Below are positions 51,919-60,909 of a stretch of DNA of 64,000 nucleotides, in pieces. Position 1 is the first letter of the stretch. Every line of letters begins with the position of its first letter. The DNA is from Motilibacter rhizosphaerae (GTDB lineage Bacteria; Actinomycetota; Actinomycetes; Motilibacterales; Motilibacteraceae), in contig NZ_SGXD01000002.1 of NCBI RefSeq assembly GCF_004216915.1, forward strand, positions 558,001-622,000, written 5' to 3'. The position numbers were made by a program, and so were the translations under genes. The notes under the pieces are model-generated. The model did no database searches and was not told the DNA's origin. It saw nothing but the letters and a program-made list of their open reading frames with translations.

Positions 51919-54900
51919 ATGCACTCCAGCAGGGTGCCGCGCTCGCGGCACCAGATCCCGGCAGCAGCCGTCCGCGCCGTGGCCGTCGCGGTGACGACCG
52001 CGGTGCTCGCCGCGCTCTGCCTCGGCACGACCGTGCCCGGCGCAGCAGCGGCGACGACCGCGCACGCCTGCACCGGCACGCTGCCCGTCTCGACCTACCC
52101 CGACCGCTCGACCGCGTCGACCGCGCTCAAGCGGGCGCTGGACTGCCTGGCGTACCGCGGGATCGGTGACTCCCCCGCGCTCGCCTTCCGTCCCGCCGCC
52201 GCCATGACCCGCGGCGAGCTCGCCGACTTCCTGCTCGACACCCTCGTCGCCGCGGGCCGCGCAGCCGGGGTCCCGAAGCTCAGCAGCCCCGACCGGTTCA
52301 GCGACATCAGGGGCGACGCGCACCACGACGCCGTCCAGCGCCTCGCCGCCGCCGGCGTCGTGACCGGGTACGCCGACAAGTCCTACCGCCCGGACGTCGC
52401 CGCCACCCCGGCCGACTCCGCGGCGGCGCTGCTGCGTGCGGCGCGGCTCGCCTTCACCGGCAGGACCACCCCGGTCGCCGTCACCGCGCTGGGGCTGGCC
52501 GCCGCTTGGGGCGTGCCGCCGCGGCCGAGCGCGCCGACCGTACGCCGGGGGGACGCGGCGCTCGTGCTGCAGCTGTTCCTCGAGGCCGCCTTCGACCCGT
52601 CGAGCGCGCCGCCGCCCGTGAGCACCCCGACGCCCACTCCGACACCCACCCCCACGCCCACTCCGACGCCCACCCCCACGCCCACGCCCACCCCGACCCC
52701 GACCTCAACGCCCACCCCGACCCCCACGCCCACCCCGACCCCCACCCCCACGCCGACCCCCTCCCCCGGCGGCATCTCCGCCCCGCCCGTCGCGCCGGGC
52801 GTGACGACCGACTTCGGTACCAGCACGTCCTTCCTCTACTCCGGTACGGACCCCGTCCAGACCGGCGTGGCCGCCGGCACCGTCGACCAGCGCCGCGTGG
52901 GAGTCGTCTCCGGCCGCGTGCTGACCCGCGACGGGAAGCCGCTCGCCGGGGCCTCGGTGACCGTCCACGACCACCCCGAGCTCGGTAGCACGACCACACG
53001 CGCGGACGGCGCGTACGACCTCGCCGTCAACGCCGGCGGGGACGTCACCGTCGCGGTCGCGAAGCCCGGCTTCCTGTCCGCCCAGCGCACGGTCCGCTCG
53101 CTCCAGCACGACTACCAGACCGTCGACGACGTCGTGCTGGTCGCGCTCGACCCGGCGAAGACCGTGGTCGGCTTCGGCGCCGGCAGCACCACGCTCCAGG
53201 TCGCCAACGGCTCCGTCGTCACCGACGTGGACGGCACTCGCCAGGCGACGGTGATGGTCCGCCCCGGCACGACGGCGACGATGCGCCTGCCGGACGGGAC
53301 GACGAAGCCGCTCACGACGGGGACGCTGCGCGTGACGGAGTACACGATCGGCGAGGACGGCCAGGCGCAGATGCCGGGCGACCTGCCGCCGAGCTCGGCG
53401 TACACGTACGCCAGCGAGTTCTCCTTCGACGAGGCGCAGGCCGCGGGCGCGACGTCCGTCGAGTTCTCGACGCCCGTCGTCGCGTACGTCGACGACTTCC
53501 TCCACTTCCCCGTCGGCGGTGCCGTGCCCCTCGGCTCCTACGACCGCACGAAGGCGCAGTGGGTCGCCGAGCACGACGGCCGGGTCATCGGCGTCGTCTC
53601 CGTCACCGGCGGCAAGGCGCAGGTCGACGTCGACGGGGACGGCAAGGCCGACACCGGCAGCGCGCTGACCGCCCTCGGCATCACCGACGACGAGCTCACC
53701 GCGCTCGCCGGGCGGGCGAAGGCGGGCGACGCGTTCTGGCGCGTCGAGCTGGGCCACTTCACGCCGTTCGACTGCAACTGGCCGTACGCGCCGGACGCGA
53801 CCGCGCCGGCCCCGCCGGTCCCGGACCTGCCGACGCCGCGGAGCCCCAAGGACGACGACCCGGACAAGCCGTGCGAGAACGCGGGCTCGATCATCGAGTG
53901 CGACTCGCAGGTGCTCGGGGAGACCGTCGGGATCACCGGCACGGGGTACCAGCTGGCCTACTGGAGCGACCGCACCGAGGGCTTCCACGCGGCGAACAGC
54001 GCGACCGTGCAGCTGACCCCCGACTCGCTCCCGGCGGGCCTGACGTCGATCACGTGGACCGCCACGGTGGCGGGGCAGACGCTCGCGAGCGAGCGTCAGG
54101 TCCCGGCGGCCGCGGGCATGGCGAGCACCCTCGTCTGGGACGGCAGCGACCGCTTCGGGCGCCCCGTCGACGGGACCTTCCCGCTCCACGTGCACGTGCA
54201 GTACGACTACGACCGGGCCATCCAGATGGTGCCGCTCAAGGGCGGCGCGTACGACGCGGCCTTCGGCCGGCTCGCCGAGGAGGGCGGGGAGATCACCTCG
54301 GGGCGGGGTGAGGTCGCCGGGCGCGCGCACTACGTCCGGCAGCAGGACCTCGAGTCCTCCGTCACGACCTGGGACGCGCCGCGGTACCAGGCGGCGGGCG
54401 GGTGGGACCTCGACGTCCACCACACGCTCGACGTCTCCTCGGGCACCGTGTACCTCGGCTCGGGCGGGGTGATCAGCACCCACGACCTGGCCGACGGGGG
54501 TCAGGTGACAGCGGTCGCCGGCAGCTACGACGCGCCGGGCGACAGCGGGGACGGCGGCCCCGCGACGGACGCCCTGCTGCAGGAGCCGCACGGCGTCGCG
54601 GTGTCCGGCGACGGCACCGTGTGGATCGCCGACGGCAGCGGCGGCACCGGACGGGTGCGGAGCATCTCGCCGTCCGGGACGGTCTCGGCCGTCCCCGGGC
54701 TGCAGTCGCTGTCCAACCCCACCGACCTCGACCTGTCCGCCGACGGCAGCCTGCTCGTGGGCGACGCCGGTCCGCTCGACCAGTCCGCCGGTGGGCGGGT
54801 GCTCGAACGCAGCGCCGACGGCACCGTCCGCGTGCTGGCCTCCGGCATCGCGGGGCTCGGCTCGGTGTCCGCCTCGCCGGACGGCAGTGTCGTCGTCGTC

Positions 54901-57900
54901 GCCTCCGTCGGGATGGAGCGCATCGGCACCGACGGGCTGGTCACCAGGATCCCCGCTCGGGAAGCGGGTTCTCCGCTGGTCTCGCACGCCGACGTGGGCC
55001 CGGACGGCAGCATCTGGTTCAGCGTCGACGAGTCGCACGCGGTCGAGCGGTTGATGCCCGACGGCTCGGTGGGTCACGGCATCGACCGCATCGGCGATGT
55101 CACCGACATCGAGGCGGAGGCCGACGGCAGCGTCCTCGTGGTGTCGAGCACCTCCGTCATGCGGGTGCTGCCCGACGGCACGGAGCTGCACGTGGTGGGC
55201 GGCGAGCTCAGCCAGTGCGACGCGGTGCTGCCGACCTTCCCGCTGCGGTACGGACCCTGCCGTGCCGAGGGCGGCGCCCTCGCCCCCGACGGCAGCGTCG
55301 TGCTCGCCGACTCCGCCGGACGGCGCGTCGTGCGCGTCGACCGGCCGCACCCGCACCTCGTGGGTGACGGCATCCGGGTGCCGAGCGAGGACGGGACCGA
55401 GGTCTACGTCTTCGACGGTGCCGGCCGCCACCTGCGGACCGAGGACGCCTTGACGGGAGCGACGGTCCGGAGCTTCGGCTACGACGACAGGGGCCGGCTC
55501 GCGAGCGTCACCGAGCGCGGCGGCAGGACGACGCGGATCGGGCGCGACAGCATCGGGCGGCCCGTCTCGGTCACCGCACCCGGCGGAGAGGTGACGACCC
55601 TGCAGGCCGAGCTGGACGGCCCCGGCTACCAGCTGGAGGCGGTCACCGACCCCGCGGGTGAGACCACGCAGTTCCAGTACACGACGGTGGGCAGCCTGCT
55701 CACCACCCTGCGCGAGCCGACCGGCGCCCTGCACACCCTGCGGTACGAGGCGGCCGGCCTGCTCGTCAGCGACAAGGGGCCCGACGGCGGGGAGACGACG
55801 CTGGCGCGCACGGACCTCGCCGACGGCCACCGCGTCGTCGTCACCGACCCCGAGGGGCGGGTCACGACGTACACCACGAGGAAGGCGGACGACGGCACGC
55901 TGACGCGCTCGGTGCAGGACCCGACGGGCACGACGAGCACGACGTACGTCGCGGACGGCACGATCACGACCACCGCCCCCGACGGCACGGTCACGACGAC
56001 GACCCGCGCGGCCGACCCGGTGTGGGGCATGGCGCTGCCGTACGCCGCGCAGCTCACCGTCAAGGTGCCCGGCAAGCCGGCCCTGACCGCGACCCAGCAG
56101 CTCACCGCGGTGCTCGGCTCGCCCGGTGACCCGCGGACCGTGCAGCGCGTGACCCGCACGAGCACGGTCCAGGACCGGCACAGCACGGCGGTCTGGGACC
56201 GCACGACGCGCACGTCGACGGGGACGAGCCCCGCGGGGCACGTCCAGACCACGACCCTCGACGCCGACGGGCGGGTCGTGTCCGCCGCGGTCGACTCGCT
56301 GGCTCCGTGGACCTGGACCTACGACGCGCTCGGCCGGCTGGTCCAGGCCGCGCAGGGCAGCGACGTCACGACGCGGACGTACGACGGGACGAGCGACCGG
56401 CTCCTCACGCTGCACGACGCGACGGGGCAGACGAGGACCTACGGCTACGACGCTGCCGACCGCGTGATCAGCGCGACCGTGCAGGGCCAGCCGGCGGGCT
56501 ACCGCTACGCCTACGACGACGACGGGCGGCTCACGACGCTGACCATGCCCGACGGCGAGGTCCACCGGCTCACGCCCGCGCAGCACGGCGGGCTGACCGA
56601 CTACAGAAGCCCGGGCGGGCTGGGCGTGCACGCGGCGTACGACCGGTCCGGTCTGCGCACCAGCACGACCACGCCGTCGGGGACGGTGCTGACCCGCAAG
56701 CTGGCGACGGCGACCGGGCTGCTCGACGCGATCAGCAGCACGGCGGCGGGGTCCAGCGCGAGCTTCACCTGGGACGCGCCGAGCGGCGACCTGCTCTCCG
56801 CGGTGCGGACCACGGGCGGCTCGACGACGACGCTGAGCTCGACGTACGACGGCGGCGGAGTGTCGGGGACGACCGTCTCCGGTGCCGCGCAGGGGACGTA
56901 CGCCGTGACCCGCGACGCGCTCGGCCAGGTCGCGTCGTACGCCCTCGACGGCGGCGCCCCCGTCGCGGTGGCGCACGACGCGGACGGCATGGTCACCCGG
57001 CAGGGCGACGTCACGCTCACCCGTGGCGCGCCGGGCGGGGCGGTCAGCAGCATCACCGGCCCCGACGGCTACGCGCTGGCGCTGGGCTACGACGGCACCG
57101 GCGCGCCGACGAGCCGCACGCTGCGCAGCGGCGGCACGCAGGTCTACGCCGAGTCGCTCGTCCACGACGCCGCCGGGCGGGTCACCCGCCGGGTCGACAC
57201 CGTGCTCGGGACGACCACGACGTGGGACTACGCGTACGACGCGACCGGCCGGCTCGCCCAGGTGCGCCGGAACGGCACGCTGGTCGAGGACGTCACCCGC
57301 AACGGCGACGGCGCGCGGACCTCGGTCAGCGGCACGCCGGTCGCGGTCGACGCCGACGGCCGGGCCACCTCGGTGGGCGGGACGGCATGGACGTACGACG
57401 CCGACGGCGACCTCGCCACGCGCGGTGCCGACCGGTTCGGCTGGTCCGACCGCGGTGAGCTGCTCAGCGCGAGCGTCGGCGGGCAGCAGGTGAGCTACGC
57501 CTACGACGCGCTCGGGCGGCGGGTGGCGCGCACGGCCGTCAGCGGAGCGGGCGCCGGGGGGACCACGCAGTACCTCTACGGGAACCCCGACGACGCGCTC
57601 CAGGTCACCGCGGTGCGCGAGGCCGACGGCTCGCTCACCACGCTCACCTACGACGACCAGGAGCGGTTGGTGGCCGTCACCAGGGGTGGCACGCGGTACG
57701 GCGTGGCGACCGACCACCTCGGCACGCCGCAGGTCGTCGTCTCGCCCGGCGGGTCGGTGGTCAAGCAGGTCGAGACCGATGCCGACGGGGTCGTGCGGTC
57801 GGACAGCAACCCGGGCTTCGCCCTCCCGATCGGGTACGCGGGCGGCCTCGCCGACCCGCTGACCGGCCTGGTGCGGTTCGGCGTCCGTGACTACGTCCCC

Positions 57901-58422
57901 GCGCTGGCCCAGTGGGCGGCGGCCGATCCCGCCCTGCTGGGCGGCGGGCAGGCGAGCCTCTACGAGTACGCGCTCGGCGACCCGGTCGACCGGGTCGACC
58001 GCACGGGCACGGTGTCGTTCGAGCTCGGTGCCGGCCTGCTGCTCTACCTCGGGGTCAAGGCGAGCGTCGACACGAAGGGCTTCTCCTTCTGCTGGGAGGG
58101 CGGGGTCGGCTTCGGCGCGACGATGGAGGTGGACCCCTTCTCGGGCACCGACTCCACGGGCACGACGGTCCTGCAGGAGGTCAGCACGGAGATCATGGGC
58201 CTCGGGGTGACGGGCGACCTGGAGGAGCCGATCGTCACCACCCCGTGCGGCAAGGGCATCGGGCACGTGAAGCGCCAGATCAAGGTCTGCGCAGCGGTCG
58301 TCTGCGGCACCTTCGACGACCAGCGCAACGTCGGCGGCGCCGCGGCACTGGCGAGCGTCGTGGGCGCCAAGTCCTCGGCCAAGGCGACGGTGAAGACCTG
58401 CCAGGCGGGGACCTGGAGCTAG
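51919..58422 (+). CDS. Secreted teneurin-like RHS-repeat protein with SLH domain
   Basis: 2167 residues from ATG 51919. Order: long signal peptide (to about 45); SLH-like wall-binding unit about 85-200 (FSDIRGDAHHDAVQRLAAAGVVTGYADKSYRPD); Thr-Pro linker about 236-282; carboxypeptidase-regulatory beta-sandwich about 324-400; plug-like domains to about 850 with several Cys; NHL propeller about 857-1145 (VAGSYDAPGDSGDGGPATDALLQEPHGVAV); YD shell about 1160-1895; RHS core about 1967-2031 (GLRDYVPALAQWAAADP type, here GVRDYVP...AADP). The 136-residue tail has five Cys and no recognisable nuclease or other toxin motif. No immunity gene follows. It is exported and wall-bound, and may serve adhesion or deliver its tail. 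Confidence 0.9.
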   Translation: MHSSRVPRSRHQIPAAAVRAVAVAVTTAVLAALCLGTTVPGAAAATTAHACTGTLPVSTYPDRSTASTALKRALDCLAYRGIGDSPALAFRPAAAMTRGELADFLLDTLVAAGRAAGVPKLSSPDRFSDIRGDAHHDAVQRLAAAGVVTGYADKSYRPDVAATPADSAAALLRAARLAFTGRTTPVAVTALGLAAAWGVPPRPSAPTVRRGDAALVLQLFLEAAFDPSSAPPPVSTPTPTPTPTPTPTPTPTPTPTPTPTPTSTPTPTPTPTPTPTPTPTPSPGGISAPPVAPGVTTDFGTSTSFLYSGTDPVQTGVAAGTVDQRRVGVVSGRVLTRDGKPLAGASVTVHDHPELGSTTTRADGAYDLAVNAGGDVTVAVAKPGFLSAQRTVRSLQHDYQTVDDVVLVALDPAKTVVGFGAGSTTLQVANGSVVTDVDGTRQATVMVRPGTTATMRLPDGTTKPLTTGTLRVTEYTIGEDGQAQMPGDLPPSSAYTYASEFSFDEAQAAGATSVEFSTPVVAYVDDFLHFPVGGAVPLGSYDRTKAQWVAEHDGRVIGVVSVTGGKAQVDVDGDGKADTGSALTALGITDDELTALAGRAKAGDAFWRVELGHFTPFDCNWPYAPDATAPAPPVPDLPTPRSPKDDDPDKPCENAGSIIECDSQVLGETVGITGTGYQLAYWSDRTEGFHAANSATVQLTPDSLPAGLTSITWTATVAGQTLASERQVPAAAGMASTLVWDGSDRFGRPVDGTFPLHVHVQYDYDRAIQMVPLKGGAYDAAFGRLAEEGGEITSGRGEVAGRAHYVRQQDLESSVTTWDAPRYQAAGGWDLDVHHTLDVSSGTVYLGSGGVISTHDLADGGQVTAVAGSYDAPGDSGDGGPATDALLQEPHGVAVSGDGTVWIADGSGGTGRVRSISPSGTVSAVPGLQSLSNPTDLDLSADGSLLVGDAGPLDQSAGGRVLERSADGTVRVLASGIAGLGSVSASPDGSVVVVASVGMERIGTDGLVTRIPAREAGSPLVSHADVGPDGSIWFSVDESHAVERLMPDGSVGHGIDRIGDVTDIEAEADGSVLVVSSTSVMRVLPDGTELHVVGGELSQCDAVLPTFPLRYGPCRAEGGALAPDGSVVLADSAGRRVVRVDRPHPHLVGDGIRVPSEDGTEVYVFDGAGRHLRTEDALTGATVRSFGYDDRGRLASVTERGGRTTRIGRDSIGRPVSVTAPGGEVTTLQAELDGPGYQLEAVTDPAGETTQFQYTTVGSLLTTLREPTGALHTLRYEAAGLLVSDKGPDGGETTLARTDLADGHRVVVTDPEGRVTTYTTRKADDGTLTRSVQDPTGTTSTTYVADGTITTTAPDGTVTTTTRAADPVWGMALPYAAQLTVKVPGKPALTATQQLTAVLGSPGDPRTVQRVTRTSTVQDRHSTAVWDRTTRTSTGTSPAGHVQTTTLDADGRVVSAAVDSLAPWTWTYDALGRLVQAAQGSDVTTRTYDGTSDRLLTLHDATGQTRTYGYDAADRVISATVQGQPAGYRYAYDDDGRLTTLTMPDGEVHRLTPAQHGGLTDYRSPGGLGVHAAYDRSGLRTSTTTPSGTVLTRKLATATGLLDAISSTAAGSSASFTWDAPSGDLLSAVRTTGGSTTTLSSTYDGGGVSGTTVSGAAQGTYAVTRDALGQVASYALDGGAPVAVAHDADGMVTRQGDVTLTRGAPGGAVSSITGPDGYALALGYDGTGAPTSRTLRSGGTQVYAESLVHDAAGRVTRRVDTVLGTTTTWDYAYDATGRLAQVRRNGTLVEDVTRNGDGARTSVSGTPVAVDADGRATSVGGTAWTYDADGDLATRGADRFGWSDRGELLSASVGGQQVSYAYDALGRRVARTAVSGAGAGGTTQYLYGNPDDALQVTAVREADGSLTTLTYDDQERLVAVTRGGTRYGVATDHLGTPQVVVSPGGSVVKQVETDADGVVRSDSNPGFALPIGYAGGLADPLTGLVRFGVRDYVPALAQWAAADPALLGGGQASLYEYALGDPVDRVDRTGTVSFELGAGLLLYLGVKASVDTKGFSFCWEGGVGFGATMEVDPFSGTDSTGTTVLQEVSTEIMGLGVTGDLEEPIVTTPCGKGIGHVKRQIKVCAAVVCGTFDDQRNVGGAAALASVVGAKSSAKATVKTCQAGTWS
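52624..52765 (+). repeat. Thr-Pro codon repeat of the RHS gene
   Basis: About 23 repeats of six bases (ACNCCN) encode a T-P linker in the RHS protein. Several blocks of 18-24 bases recur exactly, so length may vary between strains without frame loss. Confidence 0.85.
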
Positions 58423-58441
58423 CGCGGTCCATGCGCCCCGA

Positions 58442-58494
58442 GTGAACGGGGGCACCCAGTGGCGGTCGGACCGCCACTGGGTGCCCCTGTTCAC
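58442..58494. terminator. 53-bp near-perfect palindrome, bidirectional terminator
   Basis: GTGAACGGGGGCACCCAG... pairs with ...CTGGGTGCCCCTGTTCAC over 26 positions with one G-T pair and a single central base. It lies 20 bases after the RHS stop and 25 bases after (leftward) the GNAT gene stop, serving both convergent genes. Confidence 0.9.
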
Positions 58495-58518
58495 ATCGAC
58501 GGGGCGCGCGGGCCGCGG

Positions 58519-59247
58519 TCAGCCTTGCGGCACCCGCACCGCGATGAAGCGCGTGCGCCGGCGCAGCTCGAAGCCCAGCGCCTCGTACAGCCGGATGGCG
58601 CCCGTGTTCGTGGCGGCCGCGTGCAGCAAGGGGGTCTCCCCCCGCGCGCGGATGCCGTGGGCCACCGCGAGGACGAGGCGGGTGGCGTACCCGCGCCGGC
58701 GGAAGTCCGGGTCCGTGCACACCGCGCTGATCTCGGTGAACCCCGGAGGGTGCAGTCGCTCTCCGGCCATGGCGACGAGCCGGCCGTCGACGCGCACGCC
58801 GAGGTAGGTGCCGAGCAGGTAGGTCCGCGGCAGGAACGGCCCGGGCTCGGTGCGCGCGACGAGGTCCAGCATCTCCTCGGCGTCGTCCGGCCCGAGGGGC
58901 ACGGCCTCGGGGAAGGCCCTGTCGTGCAGGCGGTCCGTGGCCACGAGCTGCACCCCCTCGCCCCCGGCGACGACCTCCCAGCCCTCCGGCGGCTCCGGAC
59001 GCGGGCCGCTCACCGCGACCACCTCGCCCGGCGGGACCAGCGCGGCGAGGTCGCGCCACGCCTGCGGGTCTGCGAGATCCTGCAGCGCGACGAAGCGGGC
59101 GACGTCGTCGGGGTACGCGCGGGCTAGCCCCGTCCCGAGCGCGAGGTCGGCGTGCGGGCCCGTCAGCGACGCCCACACCGGGTTGTCGAGGACGTGCGGG
59201 ACCGCCGCCTCCTCCGTCATCGGTTGCAGCCCGTCGGAGACGCTCAT
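58519..59247 (-). CDS. GNAT-family N-acetyltransferase
   Basis: 242 residues. N-terminal 120 residues form a degenerate first lobe; the second GNAT lobe has LGVRVDGRLVAMAGERL (strand 4), TDPDFRRRGYATRLVLAVAHGI (acetyl-CoA loop R-R-x-G-Y-A) and NTGAIRLYEALGFE. It acetylates an unknown amine. ATG 59247 has GGAGGG upstream and overlaps the preceding gene stop (ATGA). Last gene of the flavin monooxygenase operon, possibly a detoxification partner. Confidence 0.88.
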   Translation of the reverse strand: MSVSDGLQPMTEEAAVPHVLDNPVWASLTGPHADLALGTGLARAYPDDVARFVALQDLADPQAWRDLAALVPPGEVVAVSGPRPEPPEGWEVVAGGEGVQLVATDRLHDRAFPEAVPLGPDDAEEMLDLVARTEPGPFLPRTYLLGTYLGVRVDGRLVAMAGERLHPPGFTEISAVCTDPDFRRRGYATRLVLAVAHGIRARGETPLLHAAATNTGAIRLYEALGFELRRRTRFIAVRVPQG

Positions 59248-60386
59248 GCGGCCCTCCTCTGTCGTGCGGCCCACTCCGCGGCCAGCAGCTCGTAGGACCG
59301 TACGCGGTCCGCGTGGTCGTGCGTGATCGTGGTGATGACGAGCTCGTCGGCCCCGGTGGCCTCCTGCAGGAGCTCGAGCTGGTCGGCGACCTGCGCCGGC
59401 GTGCCCACGAACTGCGTCTCCAGCCGGTCGCGCACGAGCGCCCGGTCGGCCTCGGTCCACTCGTGGAGGGCGGCCTCATCGGGCGAGGGGAACGGGATCG
59501 CGCCCTCGCCGCTGCGGATGCTGCGCACCCAAGGCGCGTAGCCCGCGGCGAGGTGGCGCGCGGTAGCGGTCTCGTCGGCGACGACGACGTCCGCGCTCAC
59601 CGCGACGTACGGCGCCGCCAGCACGCCGGGCTGGAACGCCGCGCGGTAGCCCTCCACCGCCTCGAGGACGGAGGCGGGGCTCACGTGGTAGTTCGCCGCG
59701 AAGGGCAGCCCGCGCTCTCCGGCGACCTCCGCGCTCTCCCCGCCGCTGCTGCCGAGCACCCACAGCTGCAGCGGCGCGCCCTCGCCGGGCACGACGTGCG
59801 CCTCGGCGCCCTCGGCCGACGCGTACGTGCCGGCGAGCAGCCCGAGGATGTCGTCGACCTGGTCGGCGTAGTCCTGGGCCACGGCGCCGGGCAGGCCCAG
59901 CAAGGACTTCTGCAGGGCGAAGCGCGGCGACCCCAGCAGGTGCTGGAAGGAGAAGGGCTCGGGGATGCGCAGGCCGTTGAGGGCGCGGCCGTCGACGACC
60001 GCCGGCGCGCCGGCGGTCGCGGGCACCTTCGCCGGGCGGTTCGACGGGCGGCCCGAGCGGCCGATCCCGAGGTCGACGCGCCCCGGGTAGGCCGCGTCGA
60101 GCAGGCCGAACTCCTCGACGGTGGAGAGCGCGGTCCTGTGGCCCATGAGCACCGCTCCGGAGCCGATCCGGATCGTGCTCGTCGCGGCGCCGATGAGGGC
60201 GAGCACGACCGCGGGCGAGGTGCCGGCGACGCCGGGGTTGAGGTGGTGCTCGGCGACCCAGTAGCGGGAGTAGCCCGCCCGCTCGGTGGCGCGGGCGAGG
60301 TCGGCGGCGTTGCGGAGTGCCTGCTGCGGCGTGGATCCGGAGGCGACGGGGACGAGGTCGAGCACTCCGAGCGGGACGGCGGCCAT
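59244..60386 (-). CDS. LLM-class flavin-dependent oxidoreductase (luciferase-like)
   Basis: 380 residues. TIM-barrel luciferase-like monooxygenase of the MsnO8/YhbW type: starts VPLGVLDLVPVASGSTPQQAL, then RYWVAEHHLNPGVAGTSPAVVLALIGAATSTIRIGSGAVLMGH and YPGRVDLGIGRSG; later LPFAANYHVSP and a C-terminal FVGTPAQVADQLELLQEATGADELVITTITHD. FMNH2-dependent, probably oxidising a small sulfur or carbonyl compound; the flavin reductase is not in the window. Eleven bases after the truncated LLM gene. Confidence 0.92.
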   Translation of the reverse strand: MAAVPLGVLDLVPVASGSTPQQALRNAADLARATERAGYSRYWVAEHHLNPGVAGTSPAVVLALIGAATSTIRIGSGAVLMGHRTALSTVEEFGLLDAAYPGRVDLGIGRSGRPSNRPAKVPATAGAPAVVDGRALNGLRIPEPFSFQHLLGSPRFALQKSLLGLPGAVAQDYADQVDDILGLLAGTYASAEGAEAHVVPGEGAPLQLWVLGSSGGESAEVAGERGLPFAANYHVSPASVLEAVEGYRAAFQPGVLAAPYVAVSADVVVADETATARHLAAGYAPWVRSIRSGEGAIPFPSPDEAALHEWTEADRALVRDRLETQFVGTPAQVADQLELLQEATGADELVITTITHDHADRVRSYELLAAEWAARQRRAA

Positions 60387-60396
60387 GCGGCGGCTC

Positions 60397-60909
60397 CTAG
60401 GCGTGGACCGCGGGAGCCGCGGCGGCGAGCAGCGGTCCCGCGCCCCAGGGCGGGTCGGGGATCTCGCGCCGCAGCACCGGCGCGATGTCGGACTGGAACA
60501 GCTCGAGGCTCGCCCGGTGCTGCTCCTCGCTGAGCCCGCCGGCGTCGGCGTGCAGGTGCATCGCCGTGTGGCCGAGGCCGTCGTGGTCGCGGTGGACCTT
60601 CTCGATCACCTGCTGGGGGCTGCCGACGTGCGGGGAGCTGCGCTCGACGACGTCCTCCAGCGTCGGGAGGACGGGCTCGAGGCCCAGCCGGCGCTGGAAG
60701 GCGAGCTGCCCGCCGAACACCGGCTCGTACGCCGCGATCGCGTCCTGCGAGCGAGGAGCCGCCCACCGCTGGCCGCAGTGCCGGACGAGCTCGGCGTACG
60801 GCTCGATCGGGTCGATGACGTTGGCCGAGGACCGCTCGTGCGTCGTGACCTGCCGCCCCGCCACCGGGTGCGGCGCGTGGACGACCAGGGTGATGGCGAG
60901 GAACGTCAT
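60397..60909 (-). CDS. Internally deleted LLM-class oxidoreductase remnant
   Basis: 170 residues where the family has about 350. The first 26 residues (MTFLAITLVVHAPHPVAGRQVTTHER) are the normal N-terminus of one LLM subgroup; the next, NVIDPIEPYAELVRHCGQRW, normally lies some 185 residues later, and about 20 residues after QRW are also missing before SQDAIAAYEPVF. The rest to DIAPVLRREIPDPPWG is complete. The barrel strands that hold FMN are gone, so it cannot be a working monooxygenase. The frame is open throughout and the start keeps an ATGA overlap, so it is still translated. Confidence 0.8.
   Translation of the reverse strand: MTFLAITLVVHAPHPVAGRQVTTHERSSANVIDPIEPYAELVRHCGQRWAAPRSQDAIAAYEPVFGGQLAFQRRLGLEPVLPTLEDVVERSSPHVGSPQQVIEKVHRDHDGLGHTAMHLHADAGGLSEEQHRASLELFQSDIAPVLRREIPDPPWGAGPLLAAAAPAVHA

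Noticed and set aside
51919-58422. Classical polymorphic toxin with immunity gene
   Set aside because: No toxin motif in the tail and the following gene is convergent, separated by a 53-bp terminator palindrome.
52705-58494. Reading frame of about 1900 codons opposite the RHS gene
   Set aside because: Arg/Gly/Val-rich, no domain, no ribosome site; mirror of the codon bias of the RHS gene.
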